NCBI GenBank assembly: GCA_013399305.1
Contig: VXAI01000035.1
Coordinates: forward strand, 4,224,646-4,288,645
Source of the DNA: Rostratula benghalensis
Taxonomy: Eukaryota; Chordata; Aves; Charadriiformes; Rostratulidae
Reading direction: 5' to 3'
Length of the DNA: 64,000 nucleotides
Made by a program: the position numbers and the translations under genes. The notes below the pieces were generated by a model, which saw only the letters and a list, made by a program, of their open reading frames with translations, did no database searches and had not been told where the DNA came from. Shown here piece by piece: positions 49,703-61,700 of this stretch. The number at the start of each line of letters is the position of its first letter. Position 1 is the stretch's first letter.

Positions 49703-50027
49703 GAAAAAGAAACAATTAAAAGGATGTTAGAACACGTCATTGGAGTACTCAGCTAAGAGAATACAAAAAGTCAATTTGATTAAATAATAAAAATCCATGT
49801 TGTTTCCTTTTTGATTTATTCACATGCATTTAACTTCCTGATATGTATTTTATTTTGTGACTGTGATTAAGTCTTTTAAGAATAATTCTGAACTGCTGTA
49901 AACCTTATTATACTCATATATTTTAACCATCAGAGGTAGAAATTTTTAAAACTTTTCTCAGTGTAGGTCCTGGGGAAGTTTATCAGCCACTCATTAAAAT
50001 GCATTCTTTTCCATATACTCTTGGTAG

Positions 50028-50152
50028 GTAACCTTGGACGGGTGGATCACATCACAGAGTTTGAGTATGACCTGTTCATTAGACCAGATACCTGTAACCC
50101 ACGCTTTCGAGTTTGGTTCAACTTCACTGTTGAAAATGTGAAAGAATCACAG
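50028..50152 (+). CDS. AGBL4: AGBL4 (cytosolic carboxypeptidase 6) coding exon 3
   Basis: A 125-base exon between the acceptor CTCTTGGTAG and the donor CACAG|GTACGT. It completes the glycine codon split at the end of exon 2 and encodes residues 53-93: NLGRVDHITEFEYDLFIRPD at 50030-50089, then TCNPRFRVWFNFTVENVKES and Q, ending in phase 0. This matches vertebrate CCP6 almost residue for residue as I recall it, the known protein having one more residue to this point. It is part of the N-terminal beta-rich domain typical of the CCP family, which packs against the catalytic domain. The next exon should begin with RVIFNIVNFSK-like sequence; I do not see it before the window ends. Confidence 0.97.
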
Positions 50153-53100
50153 GTACGTGGTACTAAATTAGATAGTATAATAGCTTTAAAAATTGCTTAC
50201 TCCAGAATGTATTTTCTTCAACAAAAAAAAAAAGGTCGTGTTCAGGGTTTGTAACTAAAAATTTACGGCAAAAGGTATTTTTGTTCTTTGAAATCTTATG
50301 AGTCAAAGCAAGTACCAGCATGATAGCTAATCCTAGACAGGAAGTAATTACGAACACAACATAACATTTGCCACCTAACAGGAGTTTTATTTGCAATGGC
50401 TGCTATAGGTTTATGTTAATATATGCAACCTATGTATATGTGTTAATATATGAAAAAGAAGTCTATCATATCTGTTCAAATATTATCACTAGAGGCGGCA
50501 TTACTCTAGTGACTTTATTAGAAGAGGAGGAGTTGCCTGCCAATGAGTCCCTTGTGAAAGAGGAGGTTTAAACATGGAACGGTTTGATAGGCAACTGTTT
50601 CACCTACTTTTTGATAATGTTTCTCTGCAGTAAAAATACCCCATGAGAGAGAAACTTCCTTGCTCAATTTTTTCACTTGTCTTAAACTAAGTCAAAAAAA
50701 GAAGTTATGTACTAACTTTCACACTGATGAATGAAAAAAAAAGATCTAATTTCACTTTTCACAAGTAGTTTGCATTTTATTCTGGTGTTCTGTCTTAGTT
50801 TGTCATAATCAGGCTGTCATTTTCACCTAATGGAAAGAAAACATTTTTAGTAAGAGAGAAAACTACAGAAGCTTGATATTTGTATTCCTACGAGACTAAT
50901 ATCTTAATATCCCCCACTGTACCATTCCTGTTACAACTAGAAATCATGAAATTGTTTATCTATCTTCCTGGAGCCTGATACTTTATCAGACAGACCCTTT
51001 CCCCTGCTGTGCCTTACGCAACTATGATCAAATTATATAGTCATGAGATGAATGGGAATCTGTCTCAAGGAGGCAAAGAGATCTGGTAGGGAGATACAAT
51101 ATATATCTAGTGCTTACAGGATATTTGTTTTCATGGTTGTCTACATGAAAGAGAATGGTTTCACTATTAAGTTTGACTTGTGAGGGCTGTTTTTATAATG
51201 TGTGTTCCTATAATCTTTTTTTCATCTCTCCAATTTCCGTTAAAATGAGACCTGCATGAACGTAATCTAGTCTGGAACCTTTTGTAGGTCTCTGTACTAG
51301 CGGACATGGGCAGTATTAGTCATTGCAGCTCAGCTATATTAAATGAATGTTAGAAATTGCTACATCAAACATACTGTATAATCTGGTTTGTGCATTTTGA
51401 TTATTTTCTTTTATGTTTTACTAGAAAATAATAACAAGGAAGCCCACACAGTGTTGCTTAAAAATGTGGCGCTACAAACAAGTAACTTTGATCACTTTAT
51501 GTGTAGTAGATATTTTCATATCTCTATATAAATAATAACCTGTATATATTGTGTATATTTTTGATATATCATATAGATGATATGGGAGGAAGGCAGATCT
51601 GTCCATTTATATATGCTAGCTCTGGCTTCAAACATTTAGATGAGAACTCGAAAGGAGTGACTACTTTTATTAGTTTTATATATTGTCTGTATTACATTTC
51701 CTTGTCATTGTTACCTTCAGCTTCAAATTCTTAAACAACTTTGTCTACTTAAATTTGAAAATACATTGAATACTTTCTTCTCATAAGAATATCTCCAGTT
51801 TTGCTTGACATTTCACCCTAAAGTCTTTACTGACAAAGAAATTTATTTCAACAGTGACATGAGAAAACAAGAAACCTCCTTTCATTACCTGCATTAGAAA
51901 TCATAAATTTTTTTTTTTCCTGTTGCATCAGACCAGTGATTGGAACCCAACAATGCAAAAATGGATAAAAAAGTGAAGAAAAACGACACAGTCTAAACCC
52001 AACAGCCATACCAATACTGGGAACACACAATTGTACTATATGCTCTTCTAATTTAGGTTCAGCTCCACTCCTGGGTAGTAGTGCAGTCTTTACAATATGT
52101 TTAGTGCAATATTTTGTGTTATTAATTTAGTGATAAATGAAGAGAAAGTCCTGTTAGACATTCCTGCCAATGTCCATGCGTTATTGTTCAGGGTTTTTTA
52201 CGTTCCAGTTTTAATTTTCGTAAGCTGTGGAGCTTCCACTTCCTACATCTCAAAACTGTTCTATAGGTTCATCTCACTTACAGTGTCACTTTATTTTTAG
52301 CCTAAAGCTTTCCTTTTATTTAATCCCACTATTCCCGGTTGCAATTCTGCTTAGTAATAGCTCCTCTTGGTACAAATAAATCCTCATCATCCTTGGCTAA
52401 CATTTATATTTCTGCAAATTAGAACATTCCTCATCATTTGTGTCTCAACCTAGCTATCATGTTTGGTTCTTTCAGCCCTATATCCAATAGAGTACTTTAC
52501 CTTAAGTGCTTTTCCACTTTGGGGCCTTTGGACTTTCATTGTAAGTGAATCTTTCCGGCCCTTTGATAATTAGCCTAGTTTCCCAGGGATACAAAGCTTA
52601 TATGATCACACTTTCTACTTGCTAGCCTAGATTTTTGCATGGTTGGTGATCTTTCTCCTCTCCTCTCTCCCTCAAAGCTTCTCATCCAGTTTCAACACCA
52701 CTGGACAGAAATTCCTCTAAATTTCAGGAAAGCAGGCTGCCACATGGGCAAAAGACCCATCTGTTTTCCCACCAGCAGAAAGGCTATAGTATGAGATAAT
52801 TTCTTATTTAACATCAGGGAATCCATAGAGGAGATGCATAGGAAAAAGTACTCATTGGAATTTGCATTTTTAAGATACCAGAAAATTCAACCACGAAATC
52901 CAAGGCCATAGCGCTTTGTAGTTTTGCTTCTTGGAGAACTTGTTATTTTTATTATTATTATCCCTCTTCCAGTTCCTTCAATATTTTCTTTATGGTGTGG
53001 AACTAAAATTTAATGAACAACTCTGAGTACACTAACATCCCAACTTGCAGAGAAGGGACTCTAGTCCCTCTGCTGTGTTGCTATCTCAATGTAGAGAGCT

Positions 53101-53643
53101 GAAAATTGCAGCAGCCCTTTGTTGCTCTATCACTATGGAAACTCATGCCTAATTTGTTGTTCGCAGTCATAGGTAGGTCTTTTTCAGAATGGTTGCTTCC
53201 TTCCTCCTGTGAGGTGTCTTAGGTTACTGTTGTGCTTCAGTAACAAGTACATGTAATAGAGCTGAGTTCTGTAGCACAGCAGTCTAAGCCCTGATCTTTT
53301 CAGAATTGTTTTTAGAATTTTATTCTAAACTTGGGGTTCTTTTGATGCTTGATTCCCTATGTTACAGTAGAACCAGTAGAATTTTTATTTTTTTTTACTT
53401 GGAAGTTGGTAAATTAACTTCTTCCTTCTTATGACTTGGGCTTCTACACCAGATATTTATGTTGTCACTTTTATTTATTTATTGTTTAGCAAAGAAAAAA
53501 ACCCAAAGAAATAGCTAATGGCTTATATTTTGGGGAAAAAAGAAGCATCATGTAAGATACTTGTGAGATGTAAAATTTGGTCTTTTCATCTCTTCATACG
53601 GTTTCTTGCAAGTCAGTTCGTCTGATAAGACCTAAACTGTGGA

Positions 53644-53659
53644 TTTTTTTTTTTTTTTT
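53644..53659 (+). repeat. poly-T tract (16 T)
   Basis: A 16-base T homopolymer in intron 3, directly read. Confidence 0.9.
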
Positions 53660-55116
53660 GTCATTTGTTCAGTGAATTCAATTAACACCAATATTGGAAA
53701 AACAAAAGGAAACTGCTATGTTATATGTAAGGACTAAAATCGTGCACTGATTACACTTGCAATAACCATGAAAGAGAGGATGAAGGGAAATAGGATTTGC
53801 TGTGGAACACATGGTCTCATGGGTAAAGCCTCCAGTTTCTCTAATTATATACGTGGCACAGGCTGCTGTCTATTTCTGGATAATGCTATTTATTGGGCAG
53901 GGTTTGTTTCCTATTAACTTCAACCGTGGCCCTTACAACACCATCTACAATTTTGCTAAATTCCTTCTCCGTGGAACCAGAAATTGGATGAACAAATGTC
54001 ATCTCCAAATTGCATTTCAAGTATTTTAAATAGACAGTACTTCTGAGCTAGAATGTCTTTAAAGGTGTTAGTAGCAACAGTGATTCATTTGAGATTTGGG
54101 AGAAAAGAAGAAATGTGTGTACATGTTAAAAATAGTAAAAATATGCTAGTATACCAATATTTGAGGATTTTAGAGGTGTAAAGAACAATTATTTCTCTTG
54201 GGGGCCACAGGTGATATTCACTGTTCCTGATACTGTAGCCACACTAGAAAAAAGATCTCTGTCCTGGAATACTGACTTTTGAAGAACTTCAGAAGGGATA
54301 AGAGTTGAATATAACAAAGTGATGAAAAGATTAAAAATATCTGTGAGGATTTTAATTACACCTAACAAAAAGCAACCATATTATACCAGTCAGTAATGCA
54401 CATCTAGGCCGCATGATATATTCTGTGTGTGTGTGTACCCTAAACAACTCTGCTGTCTGATGAATCATGTTCAGAAATGGTATTTTCACTGAGATTAAAA
54501 AAAGAATTTCCAACAGAAGGGGTTTCCTAATAGTGCCAAATTTTGTTCTATAAGTGTTGATAAACACATTTGGAGTTCTTCATTGCAAAGGTACTGACAA
54601 AATATATCAAGAGGGATAGAGGAGAAGAATGCATACTTGGCAGCTAGGATTTGATCATTACTTACAGTTAATAAATCAATCCAGATTGAGGTTAAAATCA
54701 AAGAAACAAATGTTATTTACTTCAAAGGCATTCTCCCAGTTACTGCAATTGCATTTGGACTGATGCTAGAATTCTAACTCAAAAGTTTTTTTGAGATCTT
54801 TGTTATGTGTATATGGATCAGGTAATAGGATAGTCCATTCTTCATCAGAAATTTAAACAGGATGCCAAGGTAAGAGAGATAATATAATTGCTGGACATTA
54901 TTATCAATGAAGATTTTCACTTTTTTGTTCTATAGTGTGTTGTAAAGTAGAAAGGTCTGTAAAGTCTCTGTTGTCTTTAATGATTTAGATTTCAGGTACT
55001 GTTTATTATTGGGATTGCATTTTATAGTTTGTTCATGGCTCTTATTACTGTCCCAAAACAACAGCATGATCCTTAGCAGACAACAGGTTCTTTGTGATGT
55101 TACAGCTGTGATTTTT

Positions 55117-55255
55117 TAAAGATAGGAATGCCATGTGTATGGGGAGAGGTGATGTCTTCTATTGGACCAATTGATACATTTTGGAGAGGCAGGGGGGAAG
55201 AAAAATGGGCATGATTTGAGGTACTCAACCTCTTTTTCTGGCCTAAGATCTCGTC
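55117..55255 (-). repeat. Possible ancient amniote repeat
   Basis: GAGAGGTGATGTCTTCTATT then GGACCAATTGATACATTTTG, and further on CAACCTCTTTTTCTGGCC, follows an old repeat pattern I recall from turtle, crocodile and bird DNA ('GAGGTGATATCTTTTATTGGACCAACTT...CTCTTCTTCAGGTCTGGG'). I cannot name the family, and the copy is well diverged. The strand is the one on which I recall the family being drawn and is uncertain. Confidence 0.35.
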
Positions 55256-57335
55256 TTATGCAGTTAATTTCTGCAGAATCTGCATCCAAACTAAGATGGA
55301 GTAAGGATGACATCAGCAAGAAAATTTTATACTTTCTTCTTCTTAAGCAGACATTCTTCACTCTGCTGTCATTTGATGATTTTAAGTTACTTGTATCAAG
55401 ATGCAACTGGAGTGGAGCTATTACGTGACAGTTTTCTGGTAAATCTGGTCCTATTCTACAGATGTCAAAGTCCAACCTAAGTGTCAATCTGACTTAGTTC
55501 GAATTATCAGGCTCTGGCTTCATGGTGCTGTCCATGTATTTAGTTGAGTAAAAAGAAGTTAATTTTAATCTGATAACTTTGAGCGTTGAAGGCTGTCAGC
55601 TCCTCTTTCTTCAAGTCCATGTTTGTATGTGTTCTTTGCTAGCTCATGTGTTTGAAATTGGGCTCCTTCAGACAATAGTGGCATCTGAATTTTCATCTGT
55701 GTCTTGAAAGCGCTTTGGCCATTCCCCCAAAGCCTTCAAGGGTTGGATGGGTTTTTTTTCACCTCATATTTCTAGCTCATGTTGCCATTTTGACTTTAAG
55801 ATGAAACTGTAAGTAGCATCACTATTGTAACTTTTAATTCACTGCCTACTGTAATTGTAGTATTGATTCAGCATCAAATTTTTGTTTATTTTGTATATGA
55901 GTGATTTTTTTTCCTTTGTTTTAGATACCAAATAGTAGGTTTCCATTCTTGTGCATGAACTTGGTCAAGATTTAAATTTTGGCATTCATTGAAGGCCACT
56001 GGGTTTATCACTCAACATTCACTGTTTTATTGTGCCTTGGAAAGAGGCATATTCTGCAGAAGTGTTTAAGTTATAATTATTTTTCTAAGCAAGATTAAAA
56101 AGGAAGCGAAGCTCTCTTGAAACATTTTTGTCAGGAAAAATCAGTTTATTATGCAGGTAAATAAATTTAATCTGAATTAGAGAATGCTTTCACTGAACAT
56201 TCTCTAGTGTTTACTAGCAAATCTGACAACGGTTGAGGCAAAATAAGAGTTATGTATTTGTTCCTTTGGGATGTATATTTCAGAATCTAGAAGCAACAAA
56301 AATTTGAACTTTCTGTTGGTTTTTGTTTAGTTTGATGGCATTGCTGACCACTACAGTGTTGCACTGCATATACTGCACTGGCCAAGTTCCTTGAAGCTAT
56401 ATTTAAGTATCCATGTGTACTTTATACATACATACGTGTGTATATATAGCTGTCTGCCTTGAAGGCAGAGTTGGGTGCATTTGGACAATATCTTTTAAAT
56501 TACTGAAGTTAGTAGAGGGTAAGAAGGCTACATTTTTCATATAGCACATTCTATTCAACTTGACAAAAAAATAAAGGGAAGAAAGAATGGTGGATTCACG
56601 GTGGAAATTTTGTAAAATCTTATGGCACCATAGCATGTGGTAATATGGATTTATTACTTTTTATAAGGGATGGGCTTGAAGTACCTGAAATGTGTACTAA
56701 CCCCCATAATGGAATATTTCAAAGAAGCCTTTGAACTTTTAAAAAGTAGTTTCACTGATCTCAGTGCTAGAAAGTGATACAATTTATTGTGAATCAAAAG
56801 TGCATTGGGTTAGATGATATGTATAGTGATTGAAGTAATTATTTATTTACTGAAGAAGCCATATGAAATGTTAATTAAATAAGAAACAGAGTGATGACAT
56901 TTAAAATAGATTGCATGTTCATCTCAACATTTTAAAAAAGAAAAATCAATTGAACATACTGCATTTTTAAAGAAAAATAATTTTGCCATTTTGGAAACTT
57001 GCGCCTATATTGGTAATGTATAAAATTAGATTTATAAATGATGATTCTTCCAAGTTGGAATCCTTTCAAGTACATATAATTTTATTTTGGATCAATAATT
57101 CAGTTGTACTTGGAATAGATTGAGGGTGCATGTGAAGCTTTGGTAAGTGCAATATAGTGCACATCTCCATGAAATTATCCAAAGCTGTCACTACATGTAT
57201 CGTTCTTTAAGAAGTAATGAATACAGATAGGTTAGTAAACATAGACAATATTCAGTGTTAGGAAAACAACTGCTGTCCTGATGAAATATTCTCTTTTGGC
57301 AAGAAAGTGTTAAATAACAAACTTTTCTGTTCCAG

Positions 57336-57551
57336 GTGTCTCTAAGAACATTTGAGATGTCAGTGTTTGGTAATTATTGCATACTTACTGTAAGGTTCAG
57401 ATTTAACACTGGCTTCTGCTTTCAGGAACCTAATGGCCAGGTGTGTTTAATTTCCTATTATGGTGGCATCTGTCACTCAAGATGTCAAAAATACATTATA
57501 AATGCCATAAACAAAATCAGCACCATGATGATCTTGATGTCAGTGATGTGA
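57336..57551 (+). other. Phase-compatible open segment after a good acceptor in intron 3
   Basis: AACTTTTCTGTTCCAG (to 57335) is a good acceptor. Read in phase 0, as exon 3 requires, the sequence is open for 71 codons (VSLRTFEMSVFGNYCILTVR onward) to TGA at 57549-57551. A variant ATTAAA hexamer lies about 40 bases on, near 57591. An internal GT at 57370 could also serve as a donor. No homology is recognised, and the length is within what chance gives in this window, so I do not call it a gene part. Confidence 0.15.
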
Positions 57552-58662
57552 CATGCTTACTTTTCTTTCAATTTAAAAACTTTTATTTATGATTAAATAG
57601 CCCCTTTTTTAGTTCCAGTCTTAATTGTCTTCCATGCAAATTTGGTTTTATTCTGCTTCTATTTCTGAAAAGTCTTTTCATCAGAATGCAAAAGCACAGA
57701 ACTAAAGTGAAAGAAAACTTACTTACATTGAAGAGATGAAGATGAAATGTTCTAAACTTTCCTGCTTTTAGATTGTTTTTTTCTTTCTTATGCAGAGTAT
57801 TCTATATTTGAGCCATGGCAGTTGATATACTCTGCAGAAATTGTTGGAATCTGAAGATGAAAGCAATCTGAAATATGTAGGCTAATGCCTGTTATAGGGG
57901 AAAGGAAACCATTTGCTCTTTAAATGCCAGGGCAGAAAAGGAAAAGCTAGTGCTGGAAAATTGTAGAAAGTTATTTTTTTTCTTGACACCAAGGAAATTT
58001 AAGAATGAAATAGTAGTGGTATTCCATAAGAGGTAATTGGTTTGGAATTAGCTGGGAAAGAGGAGTGAAGAAGCCAGTATTCTGCCTGCTGATTGAGGTT
58101 CAGTATATTAACCATATGGCTCTAGTAATCCCCTGTTCTGCTGTTAACTATTGGTGGTGGAACTAGAGAGCTAGATCTTCTAATGTATTTATTTCCTTCA
58201 TTGTTGTATACTATCTGTGAATTTAACATATGAGCCCAATATGAACCCAATATTGGGTCATTGTGCACAGAGTGTCTTTCTATTTCTGATATCTTACAAT
58301 AAGTGAAAGAAAATGCAGAAAAAACTTGAATTTTGATGATGAAAATGAGAAATAGGAAATAGAAATTTAATATTGAGAGGATAAATTCCTGAAAGTTAGT
58401 GTTGTGCTATACTATGGGCGATTAGAGCCTTCCACTTTCCTTCTGTGGAAGCTGTGCTGTGAAGTGTGGTAAATCTTTCACCGATCTTGAGTGCCTATAA
58501 CCTCCATCAGAATCAGCCATCGAGTGCCACAAAGATGTAGGGTTATTGTGCTGTGTTGAATAGATTCTACATTCAAGAAATCCTCTTAGGCAGTGTGGAT
58601 TCTTGCGTTTACCAACTAGCAACTCATTTTTAATCCCTAAAGTTCAGCACATTATTCGGCAA

Positions 58663-58735
58663 TTTTCTTGGACACCCCAGTGAAACCTGGCAATTGGGAG
58701 TCCAGACTGTATTGTTCTTGGGTTGTCCAAGAGAA
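58663..58735 (+). repeat. Imperfect inverted repeat (stem-loop)
   Basis: TCTTGGACACCCCA (58666-58679) and TGGGTTGTCCAAGA (58719-58732) are inverted copies with one mismatch in 14. The pairing extends three more positions (one G-U) and encloses a 39-base loop. The flanks show no recognised transposon. Confidence 0.75.
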
Positions 58736-61700
58736 TCCTGAGTAACTCAACTGAACTGACCTGCCTTCAATAAAAGATGGAAACTTACCTCCTCTGAAGC
58801 ATATGTTGTTGATATGGTTTGTTCCAGGAGATAGCCAGTAGCTCCAGAACATGGAACTGGAACTGCCCTGAGACCTTCAAGGGACTAGTGTGATAATGAA
58901 AAGGTGGTAAAACAGCCACTGTTGTTCTTGTGACTGCCCTGCATCTCAGATTCTCATCTGCTCTTCCCATTTTCCTGTCAACAGCTACTGTAATTGACTC
59001 TCTCTCCTTAATTATGGCATTGTGTTGGTTTTAGCTTTATTGTACAAGTTAGGAGGTAGCACAGCAGGTCAGGTTAAGAAGCTTTCTAGTCTGATATCCT
59101 AACCTGGACAATGGCCTTTAGTTGATGTTTAAAAAAAATATTAGTTACCAGAAATCACCAGGGTCATTGTAATAGTTGCCTCCAGGTTGTTCTTCTTAAC
59201 AGGTGTAGGTGGGCTCTATGAATTGTATCATCCTGGTGTAATCTGATCGTGCTTATTGTGAACTTGGAGCACTGACTTCTTCAACTTAATTACACAGCTT
59301 GTGTAATTTGTCTCTTTTTAAAATATGTTGGTTAATATGTAATCTAATTTTTGTGTTATGAGAAATAGTGAATAATTTTTATCTGCTCACTTGATTTGTG
59401 ATTTTATAATCTTCATACTTCCCCTTACTCATCCAGTTTATCCAAGTGAGTGAATTTTAGTCTATTTAGTCTCTCTGCACTCTTCCCATCTCTTCCTAGA
59501 GAAGCATTAAAAACCTGGATATGCTCCACGGGTACCAGTAATTTTGAAGAGAAGCTAAGGATATTTTCTAGGAAAAAATGTACAAAGGGCCATCAAATTA
59601 AGTTCTGTACAAAAACTTATTTTTTAATTTTTGCCATTAGGCTCTGAAAATAGCATTTGTCTGTACTATAGTAGAACAAGATAGCCTATCTCCAATTGAT
59701 TTCTGAGGGAACAAAGTTCCTACAATGTTAAATGCCCCAGAAAATCACATCCTCATCCCAATTAAGTATTTTTTTTTTTTTAATATTTCTATACTACTTA
59801 CAAGTATATGCTTAGTTTATAGAATCCTGGCAGTATCAAGCATTAAGATAAGGTTTTTTAAGGGAGCAAATTTAAAAGCCATGGTTTATAGCTACTTTTT
59901 ATTTTTTCTTCTTTTTTTTCTGTTAATTGAAACTGGAAGATTCTTCTGCACTGTATAGGTGATCCAAGATAACCACATATTAAATCATTATGTTTTCTCC
60001 AGCAATAAATATTTTAATCTTTTACTCTGTAAAATGGGAGTGCAATTTCTTGCTTTGAGAAAATAAGACTGGGTTTATAAATTAACCATCAAAATAGAAC
60101 TGCTGTATATTTTAAACATAACACAGTATAATAAACTGTACAATTATAATAATTGAGTACAGTTACACCAGTTTAGGATCTGGCCTGTAAACCTTGGATA
60201 GACAATATTGACTGTGACACCACTGCTCAGGATGGCTCTGATAATTTTTTTGTGAATTGAGAAGCTCCATGGAAGGTTCTAATTTTCTTAGTAGCACTAC
60301 CATGATGAACTGTCGCTCATTACTGTAAACTGATGGCAGCTGTTAATACTATTACAGGCAGAGACTTTTTATTTAAGGGAAACATTAGCCAGTAACTGGT
60401 AGATTTCTGACACAGTATTACCTAAAGCTTCCTGTTAGGAAGGAGAGCAAAGAGAAATGGATTTGAACCCATTAGTATCAGAATTACATGTCAAAAAGCT
60501 AGAGCAGGGTTCAATTTATTTCTGCAATAAAGTGTAAGCTAGAGATTGACTTGACAATTATTTTACCTTACATTGCTCTGGTTGTTCTGAGATGACTATT
60601 CCAACATCAAATCATCTTGTTTCGACACCTTTTTACTGAATAACATTCTAGTCTAAATATGCATTATGTTATGTAGGAGCTAAAGCTTGGAAGGCTTTTC
60701 AAGTAGAAATGAGGTTTTTATTACTATTTTTACTAAAGGCTGTATATACAATGGAACATATTCAGTGTAGATTTAAAACAACTGTATGTGTTTCTGCTAG
60801 ATCTGGTGTACGTTGTTGAATAGAGTTTACATTGTCATTGAAAGGATAATCTTTCTGAAGCTTTTAGTAGCTCGGTATAAGCAATATAAATAATCTGGCC
60901 CCAAACATTTGTCTTCTCTAAGCCAGTCACTCAGCAGGGTTGTTGCTTCTGTTTATTAGTCTCCTTTTTCCCTAATAATTTTCCAAGAGACAACAAATTA
61001 GACAACCACTTCCTTATTATAATGTTTAACTTCAAGGAGAATATTTTTATCAACACTTTTGCCCATTTCATGCATGTTACCTCCAACTGAACACTTAATC
61101 CCATGAATTCTGTGAATTCAGATTTTTAGCCTTGCACATTGTTAAAGTGTTACTGGAATGGCAAATCTGACAGTATGTTTTTTGTCTTGAAATGATGACT
61201 CTCTACAGAACACTAATTTAAATTTCTAGTTGTGTAGCATAGTTTCTTTTGAAGAGAGTTGTGCTCATTGCCCTCCTATTACACTCTGACCATTAACATG
61301 AAGCCTCACAGAAAAAAAAAATTATTAAATTTTTTATAAGTAATGTATTATACCAGTGTGCAGATTCTCCTAGCAGGTGTTCATGTGCCTTTGCATACTT
61401 TAACACAAGACCATGTCATACTCAGAGAGGATGCAGGGAAGTAGAATGCTTCTTGTGTTGCTTCTTGTTGTATGTATCTTGTGCGAACTCTGTGGACAAA
61501 ACTAATCCCAACATCAGAGGGCTGCAGAGCATTGTGGGATTCATGGCAGGACATGCTTGCCCCTGGAAGTTTGACATTGATGCTGAGTACCTCCAGTGTT
61601 AGGTTTAGAATTGCCTCAATAACCAGATTATACAGAATATCCTTCCTGGCAGGCATGTGGAATGGCAATTCCATGGGTTTGGAACAGCCTGGATGAAACG

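Larger units (their letters stand above)
18415..50027 (+). other. AGBL4: AGBL4 intron 2 (31,613 bases)
   Basis: Non-coding sequence between exon 2 and exon 3. It holds CR1 copies at 20128-20668, 27385-27438, 29331-29496 and 47266-47612, and possible older CR1 fragments at 21870-22085 and 46195-46330. It also holds a MIR-like fragment (31838-31990), a solo LTR (47784-48488), a 175-base gap, hairpin and duplication clusters near 22.1-22.4 and 28.0 kb, a 64-base G/T-only tract and CpG-retaining segments near 40 and 44 kb. A candidate alternative terminal exon lies at 42970-43097. The remaining stretches (18.5-20.1, 24.3-27.3, 29.5-31.8, 32-37.6, 38-40, 41-42.9, 44.3-46.1 and 48.6-50.0 kb) are AT-rich, with only short open frames; I see nothing I can name in them. 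Confidence 0.85.

Noticed and set aside
54424..54437. (GT)n microsatellite
   Set aside because: Only about seven dinucleotide units; ordinary for an intron.
55116..55487. 123-codon minus-strand frame
   Set aside because: Overlaps a possible old repeat and shows no family resemblance.
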